DNA of 64,000 nucleotides from Macrotis lagotis. Taxonomy: Eukaryota; Chordata; Mammalia; Peramelemorphia; Peramelidae. A model generated the notes under the pieces. The model did not search any database. It was not told the DNA's origin and saw only the letters and a program-made list of their open reading frames with translations. Position 1 is the first letter of the stretch. Each line of letters begins with the position of its first letter. The stretch is taken from the NCBI RefSeq assembly GCF_037893015.1, contig NC_133665.1, forward strand, positions 197,276,331 through 197,340,330. The letters are read 5' to 3'. Both the position numbers and the translations under genes were made by a program. This document shows positions 10,206 to 20,789 of the stretch, piece by piece.

Positions 10206-10877
10206 AAGGCAGGGGCAGTTAGGTATGGAGGGGGAGTGGAGGCTAGGGGCCAGTCTGGGTTATTATATGTAGCGGCCTCTTCCTCAAGTTCTGCCTCATC
10301 GCCTGGGTCTAGAGGCTCTGAATCTGGGTCCGTTTCTGGACTGGACTGGAGATTCTTATTTCTTGTAAACACTGGGCAGGTTATGGGCTCTTTTGCTGGT
10401 GTTATCTCAGAAGGGAGAGGAGGATAGAGGGATTTGCTTGGGGGGGATTTCAATAGCTGCTGAGGGAGATCTAGCTGGAGTTTTAGGGGGTTTCGCTTCC
10501 TCTTCTTTCAAAGACTTTATAGAGGCTGTACGTGAAAGAGGGCGAAGGCAGGACTCCGCAACTGAAAGAAGCTGTTGTTTTGTGGGGTCCCCGGTGGCGC
10601 TTTCCACTATGTCTCTTATAAGACCCCAGTAAGAAAGGGCTGAAACAGGGACGGCATCGGGTCCTTCTATTTTCAATTTCTGATTAAGATCTCTTCCTAC
10701 TTTCTGCCATTTGCCTGGGTGGATCTCAGGTCCTGTTACCAGAAACTACGGGCATACTTCATCTATAAAAAGGAAGAATCTAACAAGATCCTTTTTCTTT
10801 ACTTTAACTCCCCTGTCTTTAAGTGCCAGTTTGAGGTCCCGTATAAAGACCTGTTCTTTAGACAGCTTGAAACCCAT
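10205..10877 (-). pseudogene. gag: gag: matrix and PPPY region, broken
   Basis: ATG at 10,877 opens a Gag beginning with Met-Gly, the glycine expected for myristoylation, in the right place after the primer site. A TAG at 10,746-10,748 ends the frame at codon 44. Beyond it the same frame continues open to a run of seven Gs (10,440-10,446), where the homology moves to another frame. That second piece is acidic and holds a PPPY late-domain motif (10,223-10,234), typical of betaretroviral Gag between matrix and capsid. Capsid and nucleocapsid are absent because the sequence jumps into RT at about 10,200. Confidence 0.82.
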
Positions 10878-10992
10878 GAGAAAAGAATGAGGCAGACGTC
10901 ACTTACCTGTTCGTGGGGCTCTCTGGAGCGATCAGAGGGGGTCGTGACGATTCTTCTTCACGGGGTCTGCCTGGCAAGAGTCCGTGCCTCGA

Positions 10993-11010
10993 GCCGCACA
11001 TTGGGCACCA
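10993..11010 (-). promoter_or_regulatory. Primer-binding site, tRNA-Lys1,2-like
   Basis: The minus strand reads TGGTGCCCAATGTGCGGC, two bases inside the 5' LTR. It matches the tRNA-Lys1,2 site used by betaretroviruses at 15 of 18 positions from memory. Two of the differences are C-to-T changes at CpG, as expected from methylation decay. Confidence 0.8.
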
Positions 11011-11012
11011 CT

Positions 11013-11345
11013 TGCCCCGACCCGCGGGACAGAAAAGTGGGGTGTCGAGGAGGACCCAGCCTGAAAAGGAATGGGTGAAAATAAGGAGAGTGAGACCCAA
11101 GGATGGTGGATAAGGTCTGAGTTTATTTGAAAAAGTACATGCTTATATATTGTAGAGAAGGACAAGGGAGTTAGCTTAGGGGGTGGAGTTGGTATGCCTT
11201 GGCCTGAGAGAAGGGATAGTCTGTGGTCAGTTTGTTCTTGATAACGGAGGGTGAGGCCTCTTTCCTTTATCTTGGCCCTTGGTATGCCTGGAATTTTGTT
11301 TGCTCGTTTTATCTTATCTGACATGGGGCTTCTTGGCCCCTGGCA
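11013..11345 (-). mobile_element. 5' LTR of the provirus (333 bp)
   Basis: It has TG...CA ends, AATAAA on the minus strand (11,122-11,127) and the same TATA-like segment as its partner. By hand alignment it differs from the 3' LTR at about six bases and one 1-nt indel, outside the 58-bp duplication. Several of the substitutions are CpG transitions. The element is therefore recent. Confidence 0.92.
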
Positions 11346-11351
11346 TTGAGG
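11346..11351. repeat. Target-site duplication, right copy (TTGAGG)
   Basis: This is the partner of 6,554-6,559. After it, block M of unit U2 resumes (GAGATTACCTTTGGATGAGG). Confidence 0.9.
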
Positions 11352-11447
11352 GAGATTACCTTTGGATGAGGATAAAAACCTAAGAAGCCATGGTTTTCTG
11401 GGTTAGTTCATATGAGGAGCCTATCCTTGATGGATGGCAATCATTCT

Positions 11448-11605
11448 TTTTTTTTTTTTTTAGGTTTTTGCAAGGCAAATGGGGTTAAGTGACTTGCCCA
11501 AGGCCACACAGCTAGGTAATTATTAAGTGTCTGAGACCAGATTTGAACCCAGGTACTCCTGACTCCAGGGCTGGTGCTTTATCCACTGTGCCACCTAGCC
11601 ACCCC
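11448..11605 (-). mobile_element. tRNA-derived SINE with 15-bp target duplication
   Basis: The SINE structure is a tRNA-like head with A and B boxes on the minus strand and a poly-T on the plus strand at its left edge. The flanks at 11,433-11,447 and 11,606-11,620 match at 14 of 15 positions. Confidence 0.88.
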
Positions 11606-11727
11606 GATGACAATCATTCTAATGAAGATGTCCATTCCTCAGGGGAGTTTAAGCTCAGTATGCTTCAAGAAAATAGGAGAGCCCCCAAAGTTAATGGTAT
11701 TGATGGGAGCTTGTTTTAGGAGGATAA

Positions 11728-11747
11728 TTAGGATTAGGGTTAGGGTT
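11728..11747 (+). repeat. Short interstitial telomere-type repeat
   Basis: The sequence holds TTAGGA followed by two TTAGGG units and TT. The equivalent block M position in unit U2 before the provirus (about 6,410) and in other units lacks it, so it is a local insertion. Confidence 0.75.
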
Positions 11748-12595
11748 ACTGTAGTAGTCTGTTGTAGATGCTCAGGACCCAGTGGCTGGTAGTCTGGGTT
11801 TAGACTGAGACCTCCTTAGTATAAATTTAGATACTGGGTGACCCTGAGCAAGTGACTTAAATGCTACTTGTCTCAATTTTTCTCCACTGTAAAATGAGTC
11901 ATCAAAGCACCACGTTCACATATTTTATGACATACTAATGTTAAAAGATCAGAGTCTGTCACATAGGAGCTTACAGAAATGCTTATTTCTGTCCATCTAC
12001 CTTTACCCCTTTTCTTTAGGCTCCTTGCATGTTCCTAGATTGTGTTTTCTTAAGAAGAATATTTAGAGAGAATGTTGAAAATATAAAGAATCACTGAAGG
12101 AGGAAAATTGAAAAGAAATCAAGGAAACCATGAGGATTCACTATTTAATGGTTAGGTGTAAGAATCTTTGACATTGAGTCTGAAAGGAGCCAGGAGAATA
12201 TGTGACAGTTATTTTCATGTGGTTAGATAGATTGTCATTTGGAAGAGGGTTTGGCAGAGTTTGAACCTAATGTACAAAAGAAGAACAATAAAAATGGGTA
12301 ATCTGCAAAGAGTAAAGGGTTAGAAGTAAAAAAAAAACCCAAAACCTCAAAAATTATTCCTTTCCTTCCAGAGGATGGGCTGCCTCAGGACGAATAGTTG
12401 ATTCCTCCTCACAAGAATACTTTAAGGTAAGATAATCACTTGTTTGTATTATGTCACTGGGTTGTCAGTTAGTGGTTGGGCTAAAGGAACACTGAGGGCT
12501 CTTTGAATTCTAACTGTTGATAACATCTTGGTTTCCTAGGTCACCAACTTTTCAAACAAGAAGATGGTGACCAGATTTTCTACTCTAATCTGAAG

Positions 12596-13470
12596 GGGAG
12601 ACATGCTCTCCTGCTTGAACCCAATACAACATTATCAGAGACTTGAGAAACTTCCAAGTCTTTACTCTCCCAAACTCTTTACCTTAATCTCTGTTCCTCT
12701 TCTTTGTTTCAAATGACCATATCATGAAAGATGGAGGTTGGGGTTTTGACATTCTTTAGACTGAAATTCCCTCTAGGCCACTTTTATTATTCATCAATAT
12801 TTATATGGGAGCTGTGGGAGGCCCTCAAGTAAATTTTGGAGATGAAGAAATGAGATTAGTATGCTTTCTTTGGGAGAAAAAAAATGGCAATGGTTCAGTA
12901 TTAAAAGAAAGGCAGAAGGGGAGAAATAAGGAATGTAGTAGAATGAGCTGAGGAGACTAGAGTGGGTTTATTAGTGATGAAGGAGTGTCAAATTGAAACA
13001 TGTAAAAGGGAACAATGGGGAACTGAAGGGACAAAGAGACCTGATGCCCTGAGAAATGAAGTACCAGGTGATTCCATCCAATGAATTGCTAGTAGGAGTA
13101 TTTTATTTTCAAAGCTCAAAACTGGAGGAGATTAATTTTTATAAACCCAAGAATTTAAGACCCTTCAGTGAACCCTCTCTTTTCCAGTTATTTTCCCACT
13201 CTCTCTATTCCAGGTACAAAGTATGAACTGCTGCAAAAAGGGCAACCTGCAAGGAGTAGAAGAATATGAAGGAGAAAAACTCAAAATGTATTCCTTTCTG
13301 GAGGAGGATGGTCTCCCTCAGGATGAATAGTTGCTTCTTCCCCACATCAAGTCTTTAAGTTAAAGTGAACCAACCCTTTGTTAGTATTGTAGGGGTAGAT
13401 CTTTTTGACTTTTACTATTCTATGGCATCTTGGTATCCTATGTCACCATAGTGCTTTTTATAATTTTTCT
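12596..13470 (+). repeat. Tandem-unit copy U3, short form (K joined to N)
   Basis: Block K (12,596-13,210) passes almost directly to block N (13,240-13,460), skipping the L1 pieces and block M. The same short K-N form occurs at 59,531-60,475. This suggests either a deletion inherited through duplication or a recombination product. Block N carries an EDGLPQDE-stop frame at 13,304-13,330. Confidence 0.7.
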
Positions 13471-13689
13471 AACCCAATAGTATAAGACTCTTAAGTTGAT
13501 CCTCTTTCTTCCAATTTTTTCCCTTCTCCTCTTCAGGCACAATCTATGTACTTAGACAAATTTTTCTATCTACCTTAAGCTTATAAGTACTGTTATAGCA
13601 GCTTCTTTGCTACACTTCTGTTTTAGGGGTTCACTATATTTATTTGTAGGTTTGTTTAATTGTTTGCTTGTTTATTTCTTCCTTTATTT

Positions 13690-14150
13690 TTCTAGTTATC
13701 TGCTTAAAGAATTTTCAACATCTATTTTTAAGTAAATATGCTTTCAAATTACATGCAAGTATAATTTTTACTGTTCTTTTTTATTATATATTTTTCCCTC
13801 CTTTCCCTCTCACCTTCCCTTTTGAAGCAAGTAATTTAAGACATTAAACATATTTCCATGTAAGTTATATTGTGAAAGCGGAACAGAAGGGAAAACAAAA
13901 CCATGAGAGTGAAAAAAGACAAAATATAAAACAATTTTTAACATGTGGAAAGTGTATGTTTTCTTTGGCATGAAGAGTGCATCTTTCTCTGGATGTGAAT
14001 GGTAGCAGTCTTTTAAAACTTTTTTTGATCCCCCATTCCTGAAAAGAGCTAAGTCTATCATAGTTGGTCATCACCCAATGTTGCTATTGCCACAAATGAT
14101 GTTTTCCTGGTAAGTTCCACTTCACTTAGCATCAGTTCTGATGCTAATGA
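13690..14150 (-). mobile_element. L1 3' end, antisense
   Basis: The reverse strand shows the L1 3'UTR landmarks in order: a T/C-rich stretch near 13,795, the 'gtgaaagcggaacagaag' equivalent near 13,872, 'tctttctctggatgtgaatg' near 13,982, and 'ggtcatcacccaatgttgct' near 14,065. Short minus-strand frames at 13,810-14,074 are by-products. Confidence 0.7.
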
Positions 14151-15780
14151 GAAAGCTGATTTTTTAGTACAATAAACTGAAAATTTTTCAAAGGACACCT
14201 GAAAGAGCTAAATAATGAAACTTTCCCCTGAAATGTATATGTGCCTTTCCATGAGAAATAAAAACTTTCTACATTACATACATGCAAATGCAGCCATGTT
14301 TAGGTTAATGTCTATTTGCACATTTATTTCTGCATGCACAATATATAGTATACATGAGCACATGCATACCAACTTGTGTATGTATGTATATAGCTATATG
14401 TACATGGCTATTCATATGCATTGTTACACACAATCCTTCTGGGATCCAAGATATTCTCAACAGAATTGCAGCTCCAAGTGGACAAGCCAAGGATTTAGGG
14501 CTTGACAACACTATTCTTCCAATGAACTCAAGGTAGATTGTTGCCCTGGTTTAGAGTGAGGCGAGTACTTGGAGTGATTGCCAGTTCCTAGGGACCTATG
14601 GGGGATGAGAATGGGTCTGAGGACTTAAAAATAGTTTAGTTTAAAAAGTCTATTTTCTCATATTCTAGGTGAATGGCCCAGGGGAATACATTTCAACAAG
14701 AAGAAGAAGAAGAGAAAGCAGAAAGGTGAATGATATTGGGCAGAAGAGGAAATTGTGGCTGCTCTGCTGAGCCTTCTGCACTACAGAAGCAGCTACCCAT
14801 CCATCCCTGAAAGACCCTACTGAAGAGAGATACTCACAGCATTGATCTAGAAAACAACTGAGGGTCTTATCTCCTTCACTGGATATTGATCCTAATGTTG
14901 AGCCTGGGGTCATTTTCACTTGTGCCTGCTTCTTGAGTCATGTGATCCCAGGTGAGGCACCCATGATCTAGGGCTCTCTGCTTGCTTTTACATACCTTAC
15001 CCAACTGATGAGTTTGTGTACAACTCTATAAACCAGGAAGAGATAACATCCATCTTGCTCAATTGATGTGTATAACATTATAAACTAGAAAAAGAAATGA
15101 CATGCAGATTTGTGATCCAGAGTCTCAAGGAAGAAAGTCCAAAGAAAGCCCCTATGGATGGGAGCTCATGAACAGGATGTTGTGCCTGGTAGCCACCAGC
15201 AGCTTCTCCTTACCATGAGAAATTCCAGGAGCATCAGAAGGTCCAAGAGGACCAGGAAGTATAAAAGGTACTGGAGGTGGTCTTTCTCTATCACAGACTA
15301 TAATTAAATGATGAATTGAGGAAGCCAAGAAAATGCAATGGAGTTGGACTATCCCATTCAGTCCCATGCAAGGGAGATAAGGTCTCTTTCCTTGTCCCCT
15401 TTCATCATAACAAGAGTGATCAGGACTATGCTTTTGGACTCTTGCAAAGATTTGTTAGTCTTGACAATGAGAGGAAATGGAGCCTCTGACAGAACTTGCA
15501 CCCTCTTTGTTGTGTGAAGAAAGTATGAATTCCTACTACTGAGTGAGCATCTCATCATCTGGGATCCAGGAACAGACGTGTACTTATTCCCCTTCAAGTA
15601 GTCTTAGAATATACCCAGATCCTTTGAGGAATACAGGAATACATGGAAGTCTGAGAGAACATCCCCTCCCTCTCCTTTTGTAGAGCCAATACCCCTACCA
15701 ATGCAGAAAGTCATGGGGCTTTGTTGTTCTCTGGGCTATTTGCCCAAGGCTTCTTGTGCCTTTCTAAATTAGCTGTAGAA
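14150..15780 (+). repeat. Module P, copy 1
   Basis: It is paralogous over its length to 17,900-19,620 and, in part, to 28,760-30,540. It contains a TATG/CATA-rich stretch (14,330-14,440) and a splice-acceptor-like tract at about 14,645-14,668. A lysine/arginine-rich segment (14,695-14,730) follows, then an AEEEIVAALLSLL-type frame at about 14,745-14,785. In this copy the frames are broken by stops. Function unknown. Confidence 0.65.
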
Positions 15781-16240
15781 AAAGTTGAGAGAATAAAGAG
15801 ACAGTCTCCTCTCTGTTCTCATATTGCTTCTATTTGTCCCTAGAGACAGAATTATGAGGAGCAAGTTTAAAAGGACTGTTTAGGTTTTCTCAGGAAAATG
15901 TCTTGTTCATTAATGCAATCTAAAACATAATGGACTGCTTTCTGACAAGGTAAGACAATCCTCCTCTTAGGGATTCTTCAAGGAAAGGTTGACTATCTAG
16001 AGGAAATCTTTTGGTTAGTTTTGGGTTGGACTAGAGGACCACTGAGGTATATTTTAACTCAGATTCTATGATTCTGTTATTCTATCTTAATGTGAGTAGG
16101 CCCAGCCTTCTCTAAGACACAGGCAGTGGCTCTCAAAAACTCTAGTTTTCATTTGAACCACTTTTCATGACCAGATTCTCCTTGGTATCTCAGCAGAAGG
16201 CTGAAACATTCTACTTCACAGTTATTTTTGAATGTTATTT
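15780..16240. other. No recognisable feature
   Basis: This is a single-copy-looking AT-rich stretch between module P copy 1 and an L1 fragment. No frame, repeat or regulatory motif stands out. Confidence 0.5.
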
Positions 16241-16790
16241 TACTTTATGGGTCTAATTACATTCACAAGATAGTCTTCAACTTTCACATCTTTTTGTAAA
16301 CTTTTGAGTCCCATATTTTTCTTCCTCTCCTCCTTTCCCTCCCACCCCAACAAAATAGCAAAATCCAAGATAGGTAATACATGTACAATGTTTGTCACAT
16401 TTCCCTATTAGTCAGATTGTGATAGAAGAGTCATAACCTAAAGGGCAGATAATCCATGAAATAAAAAAAATCCATTAAATAAGTCTTAGAAATGTGAAAA
16501 TAATTACCTTTAATTTGCATTCAGACTCAATCTTTCTCTGGATGTGGCTGGCATTTTCCACCACAAGTCTTTTAGAATCGACTTCGATTACTCATTCCTG
16601 AGAAGAACTCAATTTTTCATAGTTGATCATCACCCAGTGCTGCTATTACTGTGTACAAAGTGGTCCTGGTTTTTCTCACTTCACTCAGCATCACTTCTCT
16701 ATCAGAGTTCCTTGTTGTCAGTCATTCATAATCCTTTCAGATTCAAAGATGCACTGAGATAAAAAAATCATCTCTTGCCTGAGGAAGTTT
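16240..16790 (-). mobile_element. L1 3' end, antisense
   Basis: The reverse strand carries the L1 3'UTR and ORF2 end. Its plus-strand landmarks are 'ttgcattcagactcaatctt' (16,515) and 'atcatcacccagtgctgcta' (16,625). A 72-codon plus frame at 16,544 is incidental. Confidence 0.7.
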
Positions 16791-17589
16791 TATAAGGTCC
16801 ATCCTTGAGAGAAGAGGTTAACAAATTAGAAAATTCTGAGTTTGAGGAAAAACATCTAGAGGCTCTCTTTTCCAATGGCCAGTTTGAACCTTGAAGGAGC
16901 CAAGGGCATATGCAAAATGAAGGAAGAGATAATGCATATATTAAGTTCCTGAGAAAAGAGATATTTAAGTGGATATACCCGCACTGTACAGATTGGTTAG
17001 GGGAACATCATGTAGCGACGTAGTATTGTACTTAAAATTTTTCAAAATATCTTCTAATAAAAACCACTGGAGGTGTTTTTTATCCCAAAGGGAACCCAAT
17101 TGCCATTTCAAATGGACTAATCAATGCCTTCCTTACTATCTTCCTTTCTTTTTTACTGAAGAGGAAGGGAAAGTGGTCTCTCTGCACAGCCCTGATTCCT
17201 TTAAACACAAATCACTTACCTGCCATGGAACAACCCACCCTCTATTCTGTCTCTTTCTTTCTAGTCTCAGTTTCAGCCACTCCCCCCCTCCCCTCAATTG
17301 TATACTAAGAGTAGAATTAGTTTCACAGAATATTAGCATTGGTTTGGGATTGTGGAAGTTCTTTATGTTTGGGTTGAGCTCTCCTGAGGTGGTAAAAAGG
17401 CTAACATGAAGACATAATCCCTGGATTGCCAGGAGATTAAGGGAAAAATGGTCTTCAGTCTTGAGTTCACAGATTACAGGGAACTCCTGGAATGTCAATG
17501 ACTCCCTCATTCTCATGTCTGTCTTGTGGGGCATTAAAGAATATTTTTCATATAATGTTAGCACTAGTTACAATAGGAATGACTAGCTT

Positions 17590-17838
17590 TGGTATTGCTA
17601 CTACTCTGTGCCAGCCATTTGTCTTAGAGCTTTACAGATACAGCTTTTGATCTTTCCCCCTGGAAGATGTGTGCTATTATGACTTCCATTTAACAACTGG
17701 GGGAAACTGAGACAAATGGCAGTGAAGTGACTTGCCTAGGGAAATCTCATAACCAGTCCCTTTCTGAAGCTGGATTTGAACTCATGTCTTACTGACTCTA
17801 GACCTAATGCTCTATCCAGTGAGCCATCTGGCTGCCTC
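17590..17838 (-). mobile_element. CORE-SINE (MIR/THER1-like), antisense
   Basis: The minus strand has the usual order: a tRNA-like head ending near 17,838, 'ttcaaatccagctt', the 'gcaagtcacttcactgcc' segment and a core. On the plus strand it reads backwards, as 'gaaactgagacaaatggcag' then 'gtgacttgcctaggg'. Confidence 0.7.
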
Positions 17839-18464
17839 TTCTTTGGGCATGTACATCTGCCTAAGAATGGCTAGCTACACAATGGTTTTATAAGCATTTC
17901 ATGGTTGTGATGAAGGAAAATGGCTTTTTATCCAATTGAAATTGAAAGTTTTCAAAGGGCAACTGAAGAAGTTAATTAATGAAACTTCTCCTTGAAATGG
18001 ACACAGAGTTGCCCATGGAAAAGAAATACTTTAAAAAACATGCACATGTGTATATATGCATCTAGATGCATCCATGTCTCGAGATGCACACCCATCTATG
18101 CATGGGATCTATTTCCTGTGTACAATGTATACACATGCACAAGTAAATTCATGTGTATAAATAAACACACCAACACACCTTACCATATGCAGCTATATTC
18201 ACACACAGTCCTTTTGGGGTCCAAGATATTCTCAATCAAATTGCATTTCAAGATAAATAAGACAAGGCCTCAGATCTTTATAACACTATCCTGCCTATAA
18301 ATTTAAGGTAGATTGTAGTTCTGGGTTTGAGTGAGGTTGTTCCTTGGAACCACTTCCAGTTCAGGAAGAGCCAAAGGGGAGAAGGCTTGGTAGAGGGACG
18401 AGAACTGATCTGAAGACAAAACAATGATTTATTTTTACAATCTATTTTCTTCAATTTAAGGTAA

Positions 18465-18600
18465 AGAGACCAAGGCAATAGTCCACAATGAAGAAGACGA
18501 AGAAAAGGAAGACAGCATGAGACACGGCAGAAGAGGAGATCCTGGCTACTCTGCTGACCCTTTTTCCCTACAGAAGAAGCCAATTAGTCAACCCTAAGTG
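18465..18600 (+). other. Candidate exon in module P copy 2
   Basis: A pyrimidine-rich tract ending in AG is followed by a frame open to a TAA at about 18,597. The equivalent frame is closed in copy 1 and expanded by a minisatellite in copy 3. An overlapping frame reads AEEEILATLLTL, which is more similar among the three copies than its surroundings, so the true frame is unresolved. No homology is recognised. Confidence 0.2.
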
Positions 18601-19619
18601 AGACCCTATTCAAGAGAGATACTAGTAGCATTGAACTGGGAGAAAACTGTATACTGGAAAAAAATGAGGGTCCTATTTTCTCCTCTGGATATTGATCCTT
18701 AGTGAGGAGATGAGAGATTTCAAGGTCTATTCTGATGAGCATGGGACCCTTATTCAATTATGGCTTCCTCTCTTGGGACTGATCCCAGACAGGAACCTCT
18801 ACTTATAAAAAACTCACACAGGTGGTGTGTACAACTTCTACATCTGTGGATACAAAACCTGGAGGAAGAGTTCCAAGAAAGTACCCATGGATGGAAACTC
18901 ATGACCAGGATGTTGTGCTCGTGTGGTTCAAAACATTCAGGAATATTAGCTTCATCCCTTCAGCAGAAAAATTTGCAGACATATCAGAAGGTCTAGGAAG
19001 ATCAGGAAATATAAAAGGGATTGCAAGTGCTCTACATCTGGTACAGTGAATTCCAAGAGTTCCCTGTAATATAAGAATTCAGGACTGAGGAGCAATTTTC
19101 CGTTAGTCTGCCAGCAGTCCAGTGATACTGGCATCTTGTTAGCCTTGTTACGATCTCAGGAGAGCTCTTCCCAAACCATAAAGACCTCCTACAATCCCAA
19201 GTCAGTGCTCAGATTCTGTGAGTTTAATTGACTGAATAAATGAGAGAACACAATGGGAGCTAGCCTTTCTGGGCCAGTGTCAGGAAGGTATGGCCTCCTT
19301 CCTTGTCTCTCTCCACAGCTATACCAATCTTGAAGAAGATAGGTAGAGATTCTGAAACAACAAAAGGATTCAAACTCTCTTTGAGGATGTGTGAAGAATC
19401 CATGAATTCCCACCATTGGGTGGATCCCCAACCTGGAGACCTGTATTTATTCCCCATCACCTAGTCATAAAACACCAGAAATTCCACCTAGAGATCCTGG
19501 GATCTTCTATTCTCATTCCCCTGGGTCAAAGGGAAACCCCCACCCCCTTCTGTAAGGGAAGTAGAACCCATTCCAGTCAAGACAAGCTGCCTTATGGCTT
19601 AAAGCCTTAGGGGTCCTTT

Positions 19620-20120
19620 TATCCCTGGGTCATTTTCCTAGGTTTCTTTTGTTTTTGTAGAAGAACTGTATCAGAAAAGGTGAAAGAGCAGCTGAACCAA
19701 GGGACTGAAGCCAAAGTCAGAAGTGGGAGACAGGGAAGAGTCCAACCATTTCATGTCAAGGGGACCTGTACTTGGCAGTCCCATGGGAAAAGTGGAAGGA
19801 ATTTGGGCAGTGGCCATTCTGGGTCAGTGGGAGGCAGTGCCTCATGGGTATGACAGCTAGATTCATATGCCTGGTGGGCATTATGCAGCACTTGCCCCAT
19901 TTCCTGCTTGGACCACCAACCTGGAAGGACCAAACACTGTTATGGACCAGTGGGGAGCAGGCCTAGGGAGAAGGGTGTGATGACATCACCAGAATACAGG
20001 CACAGCTCTGGAATCTAAGAGGGGTGAGTTAACAATCCAAGTGTGATTTAGTCACAGTAGTTTCTCATGTGTCTGCCCCTTCACAGATGTGCATTAAGCA
20101 CACAGGTTGTGCACCTTTGG
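19620..20120. other. No recognisable feature
   Basis: This mixed-composition sequence lies between module P copy 2 and unit U4. Short overlapping frames on both strands (19,751-19,966) show no domain, and I see no repeat signature. Confidence 0.5.
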
Positions 20121-20789
20121 CCATTTACCTCTCCACACATGGTATTTTGTTTCAAGGGTACATAGAATGAAAGATGGAGGTGGAGCTTTTCCCCTTCACT
20201 AGCCTGGAATGCCCATCAGTCCACCATTTTGGTTGAATAATGAGTTGGGAATTGTGCTGAGGCCCAAAAGTGAGTTTTGGCAAATCAGAAATGGGGAGAT
20301 TACAAAAAAATTGTTCAGCAGTAGAAGGCAGAAGGGGAGAAATAAGGAATGCAGTAGAATGAGTTGAAGGAACCAGGGTAGGTGTATTAGAGATGAAAGA
20401 GACACAGATCTGAGACCCAAAGGACCAGTGGATCACATAATCAATGAATTGCTGGAAGGAGGATTTTCTTTTCAAGGCTCAACAATGGAGGAAACTAAGT
20501 TTTGTCCCAATAGCACAAGACTCTTCAGTGCACCCTCTTTGTTCCAGTTAGTTTTCACTCCTTATATTCTTTACACACAAACTATGAACTGCCTTAGCCA
20601 AATTTTTTCTGCCTAGCTTAAGTTCCAATGTAGTTTAGACCCCTGTTTTAGGGATGGGCTACATTTATTTCCACATTTATTTTTTTGTTTTCTTATATTC
20701 ATTCATTAGTTTGTTTTCCAGTTATTTGTAGAGATAATTTTTAACATTTATCTTTGCAGAATTTTTCCAATTACAATCCGAGAAAAATT

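Larger units (their letters stand above)
6560..11345 (-). mobile_element. Defective endogenous retrovirus, type-D-like
   Basis: The provirus has two LTRs and a 6-bp target duplication, and its coding strand is minus. In coding order it holds the 5' LTR (11,013-11,345), primer site (10,993-11,010), gag start, the C-terminal part of RT with part of RNase H, the integrase end, env, polypurine tract and 3' LTR (6,560-6,950). The pol motifs, the Lys1,2-like primer site and the 6-bp duplication are betaretrovirus-like. The env is of the gammaretrovirus/type-D kind. The body is about 4 kb where an intact genome would be about 7-8 kb, so the capsid, nucleocapsid, protease, the RT core and most of integrase are missing. 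It cannot encode a complete virus. Confidence 0.95.
3891..12595 (+). repeat. Tandem-unit copy U2, carrying the provirus and a solo LTR
   Basis: Block K begins at about 3,891. It is followed by an L1 antisense 3' end (4,170-4,680), a sense L1 tail (4,960-5,260), block M (6,090-6,555, resuming at 11,346) and block N (12,360-12,480). Without the 4.8-kb provirus, the LTR at 5,678 and the SINE at 11,448, the unit is about 3.4 kb. Its start matches the start of U12 (63,236) very closely, and its end matches U9 (58,400-59,530). Confidence 0.75.
16850..19620 (+). repeat. Module P, copy 2 (longest copy)
   Basis: The left part (17,080-17,470) matches 51,610-51,900, including a TTCTTTCTAG acceptor-like tract followed by a frame with SQN, IGLGLWK and FM. 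A CORE-SINE lies at 17,590-17,838. The right part matches copy 1. At about 18,465 an acceptor-like tract precedes a frame open for roughly 45 codons. It is rich in Glu/Asp/Lys and contains RRGDPGYSADPFSLQKK, with a stop at about 18,597. I do not recognise a protein family. Confidence 0.65.

Noticed and set aside
16969..17564. Two long overlapping frames (146 codons plus, 142 codons minus)
   Set aside because: Neither has a recognisable domain across its length. Only the short plus-strand part shared with 51,720 was kept, as a weak candidate.
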